DNA of 64,000 bases from Bacteroidales bacterium UBA1176. GTDB lineage: Bacteria; Bacteroidota; Bacteroidia; Bacteroidales; WCHB1-69. A program made the translations under genes and the position numbers. This document shows, in pieces, positions 35,498 to 45,614 of this stretch (position 1 is its first letter; every line of letters starts with the position of its first letter). The stretch spans positions 12,912-76,911 of the forward strand of contig DBYW01000035.1 of assembly GCA_002311645.1 (NCBI GenBank). The letters are read 5' to 3'. Below the pieces are notes generated by a model. The model did not search any database, was not told the origin of the DNA, and was given only the letters and a program-made list of their open reading frames with translations.

Positions 35498-37285
35498 ATG
35501 AAAAGGAACGGCACTATGAAAAAAAACACTGGCAGCAAGAGCAGCATGCAATTCAAAAGGAACACCCTCCTCGGGCTTCTCGTGGCAGTGGCGATTCTCG
35601 TCGTTGTCAACATACTCTCCTCGTTTCTTTTCTTCCGCATCGACCTGACGAAGGACAAACGGCACTCGTTGTCGCCCTCGACCATCGAGATGCTGAAAAA
35701 CCTGGACGACCGCGTTTATTTCCGGGTTTATCTCAAAGGAAAAAACCAACCAGCTGATTATCAATTATTTGCAAAACAAGTGGAACAGATGCTGCAAGAT
35801 TTCCGCAGCTATTCCAAGAATGTCTATTTCGAGTTCATCGACCCCATGGAGGGCAAGAGCGGCGAAGAGGTCAACTCCATATTGGCCGAGTTCGTCCGGA
35901 AGGGGCTGGAGCCGATTCCCATCAGCCGCGAAGATGCGTCGGGCTACTCCACGCACATGGTGATTCCAGGGGCCATCGTTTCCTATCGCGGCAAGGAGTA
36001 CCCTGCTCAGGTGGTCGTTGCCGACCCGTCGGGAGCAGACTGGCTTCAGTACTCCATACAAGAGCTGGAGTACAATCTTGTCTCCCCCATCCGACGGCTC
36101 ATGAAGACGGAGAAGCCGGTTGTGGCATATCTTGAAGGCCACGGCGAACTGGACTTCTACAACACCTGCTGGACCGCCATGCAACTGCAGCGTTTCTACA
36201 ACGTCACCCGCATCGTGCTCGACGGGAAGATCAACGCGCTGCGCGACATCAGCATAGCCGACTCTGCGACACAGACTCTCAAATTGGGCGACAACAAGTA
36301 CGACGTGCTCATCATCGCGCAACCCACCCAACCGTTCAAGGAATTCGACAAATACATCCTCGACCAGTTCGTGATGCGCGGCGGCAAGATTCTCTGGCTC
36401 GTTGACAACACCACGGCCGCATTGGACAGTCTGCAGAGCACGCCAGAGTTCTTCGCGACTCCGCGCTCGCTCTACATCAACGACCTCTTCTTCACCTACG
36501 GCGTGCGCCTCAACCCCAACCTCATCCAAGACCTCAGCTGCCTGCCCATCCCGCAGCAGGTCGGCATGTTGGGCGACCAGCCGCAGTACAAGTTCATGGC
36601 CTTCCCATACAGTCTGGACATCGTTAATTTCAGCGACCATCCCATCGTGCGTAACATCAAAGAGGTAAAGTCCGACTTTGCCGGCTCCATCGACATGGTG
36701 GGCAAGTCTGAGAATCTCACCAAGACCCCGTTGATGTTCAGCTCCGAGCGCTCCAAGTTGGTGCCCGCGCCCTCTATTGTTTCGCTGCGCGTGGCGCTCA
36801 CCAAACCCAACATGCAGGAGTACGCCTTCCACAACCTGCCCGTCGCGGTACTGGTGGAAGGCTCTTTCGAATCCGCCTTCAAAGGCATCCTTCCCATCGA
36901 GTTTGACACCATCAAAGAACTCGACTACCGCGACCATAGCGTGCCCACCCGCCAGATCTTCGTGGCAGACGGTGACATCATCCGCAATCCCTTCGACCGC
37001 AAACGCAACCAGCCCTATCCAGCCGGCTACGACATCTATACCCGCACCATGTACGATAACACCCAATTTATCGTTAATTGTGTCAACTATCTTTGTGACG
37101 ACGATGACCTGCTGCAACTGCGCGCCAAGAACTTCAAAATCGGTTCCCTCAACCAAGAAAAAATCAGAGGCAAAAAAGTCAAACTCGCCCTCCTCAACAT
37201 CGGCATACCGCTCCTGTTGATTTCCCTGCTCGGCATCGTGCTTATCGTGACCCGCAAGGTGCGTTTTTCCAAAAAAGACAAATAA
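35498..37285 (+). CDS. gldG: Gliding-associated putative ABC transporter substrate-binding component GldG
   Basis: A 595-residue protein with an N-terminal membrane helix (TLLGLLVAVAILVVVNILSSFLF), then FRIDLTKDKRHSLSPSTIEMLKNLDD, the GldG signature. A large periplasmic domain follows (KPVVAYLEGHGELD, DQFVMRGGKILWLVDN), and a C-terminal membrane helix (LLNIGIPLLLISLLGIVLIVTRK) ends in a basic tail. It completes the GldAFG transporter linked to gliding and T9SS in Flavobacteria. A second in-frame ATG (35516) is an alternative start. Confidence 0.9.
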   Translation: MKRNGTMKKNTGSKSSMQFKRNTLLGLLVAVAILVVVNILSSFLFFRIDLTKDKRHSLSPSTIEMLKNLDDRVYFRVYLKGKNQPADYQLFAKQVEQMLQDFRSYSKNVYFEFIDPMEGKSGEEVNSILAEFVRKGLEPIPISREDASGYSTHMVIPGAIVSYRGKEYPAQVVVADPSGADWLQYSIQELEYNLVSPIRRLMKTEKPVVAYLEGHGELDFYNTCWTAMQLQRFYNVTRIVLDGKINALRDISIADSATQTLKLGDNKYDVLIIAQPTQPFKEFDKYILDQFVMRGGKILWLVDNTTAALDSLQSTPEFFATPRSLYINDLFFTYGVRLNPNLIQDLSCLPIPQQVGMLGDQPQYKFMAFPYSLDIVNFSDHPIVRNIKEVKSDFAGSIDMVGKSENLTKTPLMFSSERSKLVPAPSIVSLRVALTKPNMQEYAFHNLPVAVLVEGSFESAFKGILPIEFDTIKELDYRDHSVPTRQIFVADGDIIRNPFDRKRNQPYPAGYDIYTRTMYDNTQFIVNCVNYLCDDDDLLQLRAKNFKIGSLNQEKIRGKKVKLALLNIGIPLLLISLLGIVLIVTRKVRFSKKDK

Positions 37286-37318
37286 TTTCAATTATTCATT
37301 AAAAACACCATCACTCAA

Positions 37319-40126
37319 ATGAAAAAGCTCTTTCTTATCCTCAGTATTGTCCTCACGGCAATCTTTGCTTTCGGCCAGGACGTAAAACTGAACGAAAGCA
37401 TCAAGAACGACCCGCGTGTCCGCATCGGCAAGTTGGACAATGGCCTGACCTACTACATTCGCCAAAACGCCCAACCCAAGAAAGTTGTGGAATTCCGCTT
37501 GGCCGTGAACGCCGGATCCAACCAGGAGAACGACAACCAGCGCGGCCTGGCTCACTTCACCGAGCACATGGCCTTCAACGGCATTGAAGGAATGCCTGGC
37601 AACACTATGATTGACAAGCTGCAAAGCCTCGGTGTGGTTTTTGGTGCTGACCTCAACGCCTACACCTCCTTTGACGAGACAGTCTATATGATCCCCATGC
37701 CGCTCGACGATCCCAAGAACCTCGACCTTGGACTTCAAATCCTGCGCGGCTGGGCCCACGGTCTGCTCTACGACCACAAGGAAATCGACGCTGAAAGAGG
37801 CGTCATCACCGAAGAGTACCGTCTCGGCCTCGGCGCCGACGACCGCATGCGCAAAGAATACTGGCCCATCCTCATGAAAGACTCCCGCTATGCCGACCGC
37901 ATGCCCATCGGCCTGCTGGACATCATACAAAACTTCGACTACCAAGTCATCAAAGATTTCTACAACGACTGGTATCGCCCCGATCTGCAAGCCGTCATCG
38001 TGGTAGGCGACATCAACGCCGACGAGGTTGAGGGCAAAATCAAGAAACTTTTCAGCGACATTCCTGCCGTGCAGAACCCCCGCGTCAAGGAGAGATACCA
38101 AATCGCGGGCAACAAGGAACCGCTCGTGGCCGTCTGCACTGACAAGGAGGCTGCCGGCAACAGTGTGATGCTCATCCGCAAATTTCCCCATTTCGCCATC
38201 CAATCCAACGGCGACTTCCGCAAACAACTCATCATCGACCTCTACAATGAAATGTACGAGGCACGTCTTGACGAGATGACCCAAGACACCAAATGTCCGT
38301 TCATCGGCGCTTCTGCCGGTTACTCCCAATTCATCGGCCTCACCGACATGTACGGTTCCCAAGCCGCCAGCAAGGAGAACAAAATTCTTGAGAGCATTGA
38401 AATCCTGATGCGCGAAGACTACCGCGTACTGCAACACGGCTTCCTCCAAACCGAACTTGACCGTGCAAAAGTCTCCCTGCTCGAACGTTACGAACGCGCC
38501 TCCAACGAAGTCGACAAGACCGAATCTTCCCGCTACGCATCCGAATACGTCAGCAATTTCCTTTATGGCGACCCTATCCCGGGCGCAAAGCGTGAATACA
38601 CCCTCGCCAAGAAACTGCTCGACGGCATCAAACTTGCCGAAGTCAACGGCATGGCAAAAAGATGGATCACGCCTGAAAATCTCGTCGTGATTGTCACCGC
38701 CCCCGAAAAAGAAGGTGTGTCCGTGCCCGCCAAAGAGGAGATTCTCAAAGTCATCAAGAACGAGAACTTGAAGAATGTCCAACCTTACGTCGACACCTAC
38801 AAAGAGCAAGAGATTGTGGAAAGAAGTTCCCTCAAGCCAGGTTCCATTCTCAGAACCGAAGAAATCCCCGCCATCAAGGCTCAAAAGGTGATCCTCTCCA
38901 ACGGCATCGAGGTTATCCTCAAAAAGACCGATTACAAGAACGACGAGATTCTCTTCACCGCCACCAGCAAGGGTGGGCTGAGCCTTTGCAAGGTGGAAGA
39001 TCTCCCCTCCGCTTACTTTGCCACCAACATCATTGACCGCAGCGGCATTGCCGACATCGACTACAACTCCCTGCTCAAAAAACTCAAGACCAAGCAAGCA
39101 GGTGTCACCCCCGACATCGGATCCATGACCGAGAGCCTCGATGGTTCCTCCACCCCGAAAGACCTTGAATTCTTTTTCCAGTACCTCAACGCCTTCTTCA
39201 CAAACCCACGCGCCGACAAAAACGCCTGCGAATTGGTGATCAACGAGACTAAGGAACAGATCAAGATGCTCCAAGCCAACGTGATGTACCACTTCATCGG
39301 TGCCCTTCTCGAAAAAGCGACCCAAAACGACCCCTACAAGGTAAACCCGATCTCCATGACCCCCGAATTCCTCGACAAAGTCGACTTCGACAAGGCCGTC
39401 AAAATCTACAAGGAACGCTTCGCCAACCCTGCCGACTTCACCTACGTCTTCGTAGGCAACTTCGATGAAAAAATGATGAACGAACTGCTCTGCGTCTACC
39501 TCGGCTCCATGAACACCAGCAAGGGAAAAGAGAATTTCAAGGATGTTTTTAAAGGACCCGCCACCGGAATCCAAAAAGCCGAAGTAAAATACGGACAAGA
39601 AGATCAAGGTTGGATGGGCCTCTATTTCGAGCAGCCTTACGACTACAACGCCAAGAACAACATGACCGTCACCGTGCTCGGCGAAGTGGTGAACCAATAC
39701 CTGCTTGAGATTGTCCGCGAAAAGATGGGTGACGTTTACTCCCCGATGTCCCAGATGGGCTATGAGAAACTTCCGACCCCCACATACACATTGCTGATCA
39801 TGTTGAGTTGCAGTCCCGAGAAAACAGACAAACTCGCCAATGTCTGCATCGACATCCTCAAGAACATCGGCAAGAAGGGCTGCGACAAGAAGAGACTCGC
39901 CAAAATCAAAAAGCAACTGATTGCCACCCGCGAAAAGAATATCCAAACCAACCGTTTCTGGCTCAACTACATCAACGGGAAGGTGCTTAACAACGACGAA
40001 ATGAACGCCGTCAACGAATATGCAGACATGGTGAACTCCGTGACGAGTAAAGACATTGTCAACTTCATGAAGAAATATTTCAAATACGACAATTACGTGC
40101 GTGTTGACCTGAAACCTGAGAAATAA
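37319..40126 (+). CDS. M16-family (pitrilysin/insulinase-like) zinc metallopeptidase, secreted
   Basis: A 935-residue protein with a signal peptide ([20 protein letters not shown]). The inverted zinc motif is [14 protein letters not shown] (HxxEH), with the third-ligand Glu in [14 protein letters not shown]. Two M16 repeats follow, the second inactive half beginning near residue 520 ([27 protein letters not shown]). Bacteroidota encode several such periplasmic or outer-membrane peptidases; the substrate is unknown. It begins 33 nt after gldG with no clear promoter, so it may be read from the gldFG transcript. Confidence 0.9.
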   Translation: MKKLFLILSIVLTAIFAFGQDVKLNESIKNDPRVRIGKLDNGLTYYIRQNAQPKKVVEFRLAVNAGSNQENDNQRGLAHFTEHMAFNGIEGMPGNTMIDKLQSLGVVFGADLNAYTSFDETVYMIPMPLDDPKNLDLGLQILRGWAHGLLYDHKEIDAERGVITEEYRLGLGADDRMRKEYWPILMKDSRYADRMPIGLLDIIQNFDYQVIKDFYNDWYRPDLQAVIVVGDINADEVEGKIKKLFSDIPAVQNPRVKERYQIAGNKEPLVAVCTDKEAAGNSVMLIRKFPHFAIQSNGDFRKQLIIDLYNEMYEARLDEMTQDTKCPFIGASAGYSQFIGLTDMYGSQAASKENKILESIEILMREDYRVLQHGFLQTELDRAKVSLLERYERASNEVDKTESSRYASEYVSNFLYGDPIPGAKREYTLAKKLLDGIKLAEVNGMAKRWITPENLVVIVTAPEKEGVSVPAKEEILKVIKNENLKNVQPYVDTYKEQEIVERSSLKPGSILRTEEIPAIKAQKVILSNGIEVILKKTDYKNDEILFTATSKGGLSLCKVEDLPSAYFATNIIDRSGIADIDYNSLLKKLKTKQAGVTPDIGSMTESLDGSSTPKDLEFFFQYLNAFFTNPRADKNACELVINETKEQIKMLQANVMYHFIGALLEKATQNDPYKVNPISMTPEFLDKVDFDKAVKIYKERFANPADFTYVFVGNFDEKMMNELLCVYLGSMNTSKGKENFKDVFKGPATGIQKAEVKYGQEDQGWMGLYFEQPYDYNAKNNMTVTVLGEVVNQYLLEIVREKMGDVYSPMSQMGYEKLPTPTYTLLIMLSCSPEKTDKLANVCIDILKNIGKKGCDKKRLAKIKKQLIATREKNIQTNRFWLNYINGKVLNNDEMNAVNEYADMVNSVTSKDIVNFMKKYFKYDNYVRVDLKPEK

Positions 40127-40167
40127 ACATAACCCATCACATTTGTTACACGAAAACCTATACAGAA

Positions 40168-41577
40168 ATGACTGATTACGAATTGAAAAACAAAGTGGCC
40201 GATATGTCGTTGGCCGACTGGGGCCGCAAGGACATTGACGTTTCACAAAAAGAGATGCCCGGCCTGTTAGCGCTGAGAGAAAAATATGGCGACACCAAGC
40301 CCCTGAATGGTGTGCGCATCATGGGTTCGCTGCACATGACCATCCAAACCGCCGTCCTGATCGAGACGTTAGTGCATCTGGGTGCAGAAGTGCGCTGGTG
40401 CAGTTGCAACATCTTCTCCACACAGGACCACGCAGCCGCGGCTATCGCTGCCACGGGCGTATCTGTGTTCGCCTGGAAGGGCGAAACCCTTGAAGACTAT
40501 TGGTGGTGCACCAACCAGGCCCTATCGTTCCCCGGCGGCAAAGGCCCGCAACTCATCGTGGACGACGGCGGCGACGCAACCCTGCTCATCCACCTTGGCT
40601 ACAAGGCGGAAGAAGATCCCACCATCCTCGACAAGACCCCCGAGAACCACGAACAAGCTGTCATCTTCCATACCCTCAAGGAGATTTTGAAAGAAGACCC
40701 GCACAAATGGCATAACATGGTCAAGGAAATCAAGGGCGTCTCTGAAGAGACCACCACGGGCGTACACCGTCTCTACCAAATGATGGAGCGCGGTGAGCTG
40801 CTCTTCCCCGCCATCAATGTCAACGACTCCGTCACGAAGTCCAAGTTCGACAACAAATACGGCTGCCGCGAGTCCTTGGCCGACGGCATCAAGCGTGCCA
40901 CCGACATCATGCTCGCCGGCAAGGTGGTGTGCGTGTGCGGCTATGGTGACGTGGGCAAAGGCTGTGCTCAGTCCATGAAATCCTACGGTGCACGTGTCAT
41001 CGTCACTGAAGTCGACCCCATCTGTGCATTGCAGGCCGCCATGGAAGGCTTTGAGGTTAAGACTGTGGAGGACGCCCTCCCCGAAGCCAACCTCTATGTC
41101 ACCACCACTGGCAACTGCGATGTCATCACCGTGGAACACCTCAACAAGATGAAGGACCAGGCCATCGTCTGCAACATCGGACACTTCGACAACGAAATCC
41201 AAGTGAGTGCATTTGAACGCCAGCCCGGCATCACCAAGCGCAACATCAAGCCGCAAGTTGACGAGTACATTTTCCCCGACGGGCACTCCATCTTCATCTT
41301 GGCGGAAGGCCGCTTAGTGAACCTCGGATGCGCCACGGGACATCCCTCTTTCGTCATGAGCAACTCCTTCACCAATCAGACCATGGCACAACTCGACCTG
41401 TGGCAACACGACTACAAGGTCGGTGTTTACAACCTGCCCAAGGAACTGGACGAAGAGGTCGCCCGCCTGCATCTCGGCAAGATCGGAGCCAAGCTCACCA
41501 AACTCACCCAGAAGCAGGCCGACTACATCGGCGTTCCTATCGACGGTCCGTTCAAATCAGATTTCTATCGATACTAA
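40168..41577 (+). CDS. ahcY: Adenosylhomocysteinase
   Basis: A 469-residue NAD-dependent hydrolase of S-adenosylhomocysteine, regenerating homocysteine after methylation. Features are [39 protein letters not shown], the NAD site [34 protein letters not shown] and the terminal [28 protein letters not shown]. The length is typical for the bacterial form with the internal insertion. A strong hairpin terminator follows directly. Confidence 0.96.
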   Translation: MTDYELKNKVADMSLADWGRKDIDVSQKEMPGLLALREKYGDTKPLNGVRIMGSLHMTIQTAVLIETLVHLGAEVRWCSCNIFSTQDHAAAAIAATGVSVFAWKGETLEDYWWCTNQALSFPGGKGPQLIVDDGGDATLLIHLGYKAEEDPTILDKTPENHEQAVIFHTLKEILKEDPHKWHNMVKEIKGVSEETTTGVHRLYQMMERGELLFPAINVNDSVTKSKFDNKYGCRESLADGIKRATDIMLAGKVVCVCGYGDVGKGCAQSMKSYGARVIVTEVDPICALQAAMEGFEVKTVEDALPEANLYVTTTGNCDVITVEHLNKMKDQAIVCNIGHFDNEIQVSAFERQPGITKRNIKPQVDEYIFPDGHSIFILAEGRLVNLGCATGHPSFVMSNSFTNQTMAQLDLWQHDYKVGVYNLPKELDEEVARLHLGKIGAKLTKLTQKQADYIGVPIDGPFKSDFYRY

Positions 41578-41579
41578 CC

Positions 41580-41606
41580 AAAATCCCGCAGAAATGCGGG
41601 ATTTTT
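41580..41606 (+). terminator. Rho-independent terminator of ahcY
   Basis: AAAATCCCGCA and TGCGGGATTTT pair perfectly around GAAA (a stable tetraloop), with T residues at the end. Confidence 0.88.
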
Positions 41607-41660
41607 CATATAAAGCCCGAGCTCAACTGCACGGATATCCGATGATGTCCAGCTATAGGA

Positions 41661-42071
41661 TCACCTTACCGCCACAAACAACACCTCTTGGTAGTCACCG
41701 CTTATGGCCCGCAAGCGACAGACCTCCCCGGAGTGGTAGAGCGTGTCGCTGAAAGACATACTGAACACCGCAGTCAGCACTCTCCCATTTCCATAAGTAT
41801 CCGTGATCCAGTGGAAATTCTCATCACCATCGTGCAACTCCATAGTATAACCTGGCGGCTGTTGCCAGTAGAATCGCCAATCCTCACCTGAGTTGATCGC
41901 TTCGACACCTATTTCCTGATAGGTGTTCAAGGACACTGTCACAGTGTCAGCTGTGATTTCCTGACCATCCATATAAAACCGCACATCAGAATTCGGACGT
42001 TGCCATGGCCATTCACATGACACAAGACCGATGGTCATTACCAACAAAATCAACAAACCAATTTTCTTCAT
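41661..42071 (-). CDS. Hypothetical lipoprotein
   Basis: 136 residues with a signal and lipobox GLVSC (MKKIGLLILLVMTIGLVSCEWPWQRP). The rest is a compact beta-rich domain containing TADTVTVSLNTYQEIGVEAINSGEDWRFYWQQPPGY and a C-terminal YQEVLFVAVR. No family recognised. I chose the ATG at 42071; a TTG 12 nt upstream is in frame. It lies in a row of three minus-strand secreted-protein genes, but with only a loose gap to its neighbour. Confidence 0.65.
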   Translation of the reverse strand: MKKIGLLILLVMTIGLVSCEWPWQRPNSDVRFYMDGQEITADTVTVSLNTYQEIGVEAINSGEDWRFYWQQPPGYTMELHDGDENFHWITDTYGNGRVLTAVFSMSFSDTLYHSGEVCRLRAISGDYQEVLFVAVR

Positions 42072-42128
42072 ATTAATTATCAACTAAAATTCGCATCCAA
42101 TTCAACACTGCCGGGCACCTGCTTGGGC

Positions 42129-42680
42129 TTAAAAATCCGAAAATTTCTCTATGGCTTCCGTCTTGGAATTCCTGCCGTCCAAATAGGAAATGACATACGC
42201 GGAGGTGCTTCTGTAACTGCATTTCGACAACACCACCTTGTTACAGTCGCCCGTAACCGTATCGATGGCATTTTTCCATTCTGCATAATCAGTCACATAC
42301 TTGACGTAACCGCCCTCCTCCTTTAAACCTGTATATTCCTGATAATCGGAGCCATATTTTTCGGAAAGCATTTTTTTCAAGCCCTCGTAAGTGTAACTTG
42401 TACTTCTATTGAAACAGACAAAGACACTACTCACCATGTGGGTTTTGGCGGCACAAGTCACCTCGAGTCTCACCTTCTCGCCGGCAAAGAGGCCCTTCAT
42501 CACCATGAAATTATCGCGGCTGCCATTGGCTTCGGGCACAAAGCCCTTCCCTTTCAGTTTGGACGTAAAGGTGGACATTGTGCAATTCAGGCTGATGCCC
42601 ATAAATTTCATCGGCTGTGTTTGGGCAAAGCCCACACAAAACATCAGCAGAAGCATTGTGGATAGTACCAGTTTTTTCAT
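42129..42680 (-). CDS. Hypothetical secreted protein
   Basis: 183 residues with a signal peptide (MKKLVLSTMLLLMFCVGFAQ). The mature part begins TQPMKFMGISLNCTMSTFTSKLKGKGFV, a pattern seen in small Bacteroidales secreted proteins in which each repeat opens with KFxGIxL. Four or five Cys (NCT, TCAA, VCFN, GDCN, SKCS) may form disulfides. No enzymatic motif is seen. It has its own promoter. Confidence 0.65.
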   Translation of the reverse strand: MKKLVLSTMLLLMFCVGFAQTQPMKFMGISLNCTMSTFTSKLKGKGFVPEANGSRDNFMVMKGLFAGEKVRLEVTCAAKTHMVSSVFVCFNRSTSYTYEGLKKMLSEKYGSDYQEYTGLKEEGGYVKYVTDYAEWKNAIDTVTGDCNKVVLSKCSYRSTSAYVISYLDGRNSKTEAIEKFSDF

Positions 42681-42708
42681 CGCATTTCAAAATAATCTAA
42701 ACAGGCAG

Positions 42709-42716
42709 CAAAAATA
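42709..42716 (-). promoter_or_regulatory. Promoter -7 element for the 42129 gene
   Basis: TATTTTTG on the minus strand, 28 nt before the start and just after the stop of the gene upstream. Confidence 0.55.
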
Positions 42717-42721
42717 ATCAT

Positions 42722-43603
42722 TTATCGCACACGCCCGACACGACTGTCGACGACATACAAAATATTGGAAACCGTGCGTTCCCCGTCGTGGTCAAACCGT
42801 CCGTTGTCGGAGGGGTGATTGACAATGCCGTCGTGGGGGTAGTCCCTGAGATAGAGCGTTGTGGAGCCGCCGCCGTCGAGGTTGAGCGCATCACAGCATC
42901 CTAACCAGTGCAAGGTGGAGGAAAGCTCGTCCAATGTCATTCCCTCAGATTGTTTGGTGCGGCCATCCACAACGAGCAGCAGCACCGTGCCGTCGGGCTT
43001 GACCCCCACGGCCGTACGGTTGTGTCGTTTGTTGACGAAAGAGAGGTCATTGCGCATGGGCTGCAGCGTGTCGCCATAGATGAGCAGGGGGCCGGCAGTC
43101 ATGATGTTGCTGTCGGGCAGCATGCGTTCCCACAGCCGCGCGCTGTCCGTGCGCAGAATGACGGGTCTGCCATGGCGCAGCACCAACGTACCGTATTGGT
43201 AATACTTCCTGTTGACGGTGTCCTTGCCCGGCGTGTTGATACCGTATTCCTCCCCGTCAATGCGCAGATGACAGATGGGCTTGTGCCTGTCCATGTCGAA
43301 AAAAGAACCATTCACGGCAGCTACTGCATCATGCGCTTTCGCAATGGCCGACGTGCGGGTGCGCTTCGGTGCATAGCCCAAATGAAATTCCAAGCCAGGA
43401 GATGCGGGAATTTCCAACACGGCAATATACTGGTTGCTGGCAAAATACTCCTGCCGTTCAAATTGCACAGTATGCAGCACCATGCCACCCAAGGTGTCGC
43501 GAGACCAGGCCGCATGCACCAAGGTCAGCGAATCCCGCTGCCCGAAAAGGGTTCCTCCAACGAACAAAAACAAGAGAATTGATGTCCTTTTTAGCCAACG
43601 CAT
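42722..43603 (-). CDS. Phosphodiester glycosidase (NAGPA/DUF2233) family protein
   Basis: 293 residues with a signal peptide (FLFVGGTLFGQ). The core motifs are AVAAVNGSFFDMDRHKP near residue 95, MTAGPLLIYGD, NRTAVGVKPDGTVLLLVVDGRTKQSEGMTLDELSSTLHWLGCCDALNLDGGGSTTLYL. NLDGGGSTT is the family hallmark seen in human NAGPA (uncovering enzyme) and bacterial exopolysaccharide-associated proteins. It may hydrolyse a sugar phosphodiester at the cell surface; the substrate is unknown. It shares a divergent promoter region with the FISUMP gene. Confidence 0.85.
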   Translation of the reverse strand: MRWLKRTSILLFLFVGGTLFGQRDSLTLVHAAWSRDTLGGMVLHTVQFERQEYFASNQYIAVLEIPASPGLEFHLGYAPKRTRTSAIAKAHDAVAAVNGSFFDMDRHKPICHLRIDGEEYGINTPGKDTVNRKYYQYGTLVLRHGRPVILRTDSARLWERMLPDSNIMTAGPLLIYGDTLQPMRNDLSFVNKRHNRTAVGVKPDGTVLLLVVDGRTKQSEGMTLDELSSTLHWLGCCDALNLDGGGSTTLYLRDYPHDGIVNHPSDNGRFDHDGERTVSNILYVVDSRVGRVR

Positions 43604-43624
43604 TTTTTTTAAAATTTATCGGGG

Positions 43625-43662
43625 CAAAAATACGAAATCCTGTCATTTTTTTGTTATCTTTG
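43625..43662. promoter_or_regulatory. Divergent promoter pair
   Basis: TATTTTTG on the minus strand (43625-43632) serves the phosphodiester glycosidase. TATCTTTG on the plus strand (43655-43662), 15 nt before the ATG, serves the FISUMP gene. Confidence 0.6.
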
Positions 43663-43677
43663 CAACTTCTTTTTCAG

Positions 43678-44409
43678 ATGAAAAAAATCGGTTTATTATT
43701 ATTATTAATCATTGCAACACAGGTTGTTACAGCGCAGACCTCTATGGTAGGACGGCCATGCCCTGACATGCCGACCGTCTCAGACCACCAAGGCAACGTC
43801 TACCAGACCGTGCAGTTCGGCAATCAGTGTTGGATGGCCGAGAATATGCGATGCACAACTTCGCCATCTGGAAAAAGTTGGGCGCACAACCCCGTTTTCA
43901 CCATCATGAATCCCATTTTCAGATCCTATTACATCACCGTGCGCAATGCCAATTACGGGAATCTCTACAATTGGTCTGCCGCCATGGATCTGGACATCAA
44001 CGAATACAGTTTCTTTTCGACGGACAAGTACCATCGTGGCATTTGTCCCGAAGGCTGGCATCTCCCAAGCAATGACGAATGGATGTTGCTGCTTGAAATG
44101 TTAGGAGGTTCCAATTACGCGGGCGCCGTGATGAAGAGCCGCGCCTCCAACTGGATTCAACCCGTCATAGCCCAACAGGTGAGCGGCTTTTCGGCCTTGC
44201 CTGCCGGCATCTACACAGAAGACGGGCTGCGCCATACGGGCAACTACGCCTATTTCTGGAGTTCCACTACCTACGACCGCCAAAACGCATGGGGTTGCGG
44301 CTTGTTCAGCTACAACAGCGACTGCTACAACATCCTCGACTACAAGTGTTACGGCCGTTCTGTAAGATGTTTGCGCGACGAACCGACTGAAGAAATCGTC
44401 AAACTGTAG
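43678..44409 (+). CDS. Secreted FISUMP-domain protein (Fibrobacter succinogenes major paralogous domain)
   Basis: 243 residues with a signal peptide (MKKIGLLLLLIIATQVVTAQ). The FISUMP pattern is clear: DHQGNVYQTVQFGNQCWMAENMRC, then YGNLYNWSAAM, RGICPEGWHLPSNDEWMLLLEMLGG, FSALPAGIYTEDGLRHTGNYAYFWSSTTYD and a final GRSVRCLRD. These domains occur in surface proteins of unknown role. The coding region overlaps the 3' end of dprA by 61 bp on the opposite strand. I chose ATG 43678 because it follows the promoter and gives the signal peptide. Confidence 0.85.
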   Translation: MKKIGLLLLLIIATQVVTAQTSMVGRPCPDMPTVSDHQGNVYQTVQFGNQCWMAENMRCTTSPSGKSWAHNPVFTIMNPIFRSYYITVRNANYGNLYNWSAAMDLDINEYSFFSTDKYHRGICPEGWHLPSNDEWMLLLEMLGGSNYAGAVMKSRASNWIQPVIAQQVSGFSALPAGIYTEDGLRHTGNYAYFWSSTTYDRQNAWGCGLFSYNSDCYNILDYKCYGRSVRCLRDEPTEEIVKL

Positions 44410-45491
44410 ACCTTTCCAGGCCTGCATTCAATCACATCCTTGAGTTCCAAACCCAACAACAATCCAGCAAGCTTGGAGGGTGAAAAATCTGTCAATGCTT
44501 CTGACAACGCATCAACAGGGGCGCTCCCCGAAGTGCGGATAAAGTCCACCACCTTCTGCTCTTCGTCCGTAAGTTCCACAAACAGTGAAGTTTGTACACC
44601 CGCAGCGTGTGATTCCCAGTTCATCATCTCTAATAAGTCCGCGCCAGAGGTGACCATCGCGGCTATATTTTTGCGGATAAGCGCGTGGCACCCCTCGAAA
44701 TGAGGGTCGAATATGGAGCCTGGAATGGCGAATACGTCACGATTATAGGATTGCGCAATGTGTGCCGTGATGATGCTGCCGCCCTTTTCGGCGGTCTCGG
44801 CCACCAATACGGCATCGGCCATGCCCGCCACAATGCGGTTGCGGCGGGGAAAGTTGAGACGGTCGGGTTGCGTCTGATAGCTATATTCACTGACCAACGA
44901 ACCGCCTTGTTCCACAATCTGGGCGGCTAACCGGCGATTTTGGCTGGGGTAAACCGTACCGAGGCCACAGCCCATCACAGCCAGGGTGCGCAGGCCATAC
45001 TCCAAGGAGCGGCTGTGCGCCTCTGTGTCAATGCCGTAGGCCAGGCCGCTCACGGTGGTCACATCGGCATCCCCCAAATCCGAAAGCACCTTGCGAACGG
45101 CGGAGCGCCCATACTCCGTAGCCTCGCGCGTGCCAACCACCGCCAACATCCGCGGCGCATTGAAATCGCACGACCCCTGATAATAGAACGCAAGCGGACC
45201 ATCCGTGCAACTCTTCAGCCGATATGGATAATCACCATCCAGATAGAAGCACTGCCGCACACCGTTGCGATCCATCAGCCGCAACTCCTCGTCCACCCTT
45301 CGCCGCAACGCGTCATTGACACTCAGGACAAGCGCAGCCTTGCCCCGCTTCCTCACCTGGCTCATCCATAAATCCTTCTTGACAAACACATTCTCCGCAG
45401 AACCTGCCAAACGAAGCATCTTTTTCATGGTAGCCGGGCCATAACCCTCCATCATGGTCAATGCAACTCTATAAAACTCTTCCGAATACAT
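44349..45491 (-). CDS. dprA: DNA-processing protein DprA (Smf)
   Basis: 380 residues. DprA binds incoming single-stranded DNA and loads RecA during transformation. The Rossmann-like core has GSCDFNAPRMLAVVGTREATEYGRSAVRKVL, VSGLAYGIDTEAHSRSLEYG, GCGLGTVYPSQNRRLAAQIVEQGGSLVSEY and FPRRNRIVAGMADAVLVAETAEKGGSIITAHIAQSYNRDVFAIPGS. A short helical N-terminus and a winged-helix C-terminus (EEQKVVDFIRTSGSAPVDALSEAL) flank it. An extra ~18 residues after PGKVY create the overlap with the FISUMP gene. Confidence 0.92.
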   Translation of the reverse strand: MYSEEFYRVALTMMEGYGPATMKKMLRLAGSAENVFVKKDLWMSQVRKRGKAALVLSVNDALRRRVDEELRLMDRNGVRQCFYLDGDYPYRLKSCTDGPLAFYYQGSCDFNAPRMLAVVGTREATEYGRSAVRKVLSDLGDADVTTVSGLAYGIDTEAHSRSLEYGLRTLAVMGCGLGTVYPSQNRRLAAQIVEQGGSLVSEYSYQTQPDRLNFPRRNRIVAGMADAVLVAETAEKGGSIITAHIAQSYNRDVFAIPGSIFDPHFEGCHALIRKNIAAMVTSGADLLEMMNWESHAAGVQTSLFVELTDEEQKVVDFIRTSGSAPVDALSEALTDFSPSKLAGLLLGLELKDVIECRPGKVYSLTISSVGSSRKHLTERP

Positions 45492-45551
45492 CTTGTTTTT
45501 TTATTCATAATAATACGAATCTGCCATTTTTCACGTTATTCATAATGGTTG

Positions 45552-45559
45552 CAAAAATA
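45552..45559 (-). promoter_or_regulatory. Promoter -7 element for dprA
   Basis: TATTTTTG on the minus strand, 60 nt before the dprA start. The plus-strand gene at 45615 has only a weak match nearby. Confidence 0.5.
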
Positions 45560-45614
45560 CTATATTTTTCAATTACAAACAAAGATTTAATAATTTTAAC
45601 AAATAATAGTAAAA

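Noticed and set aside
35765..37291. A 508-codon open frame on the minus strand
   Set aside because: Antisense to gldG, same low-complexity composition, no promoter of its own.
37292..40246. A 984-codon open frame on the minus strand
   Set aside because: It lies wholly opposite the M16 peptidase gene, has a low-complexity Val/Glu/Asp/His-rich product and no family motif; it is a codon-bias shadow.
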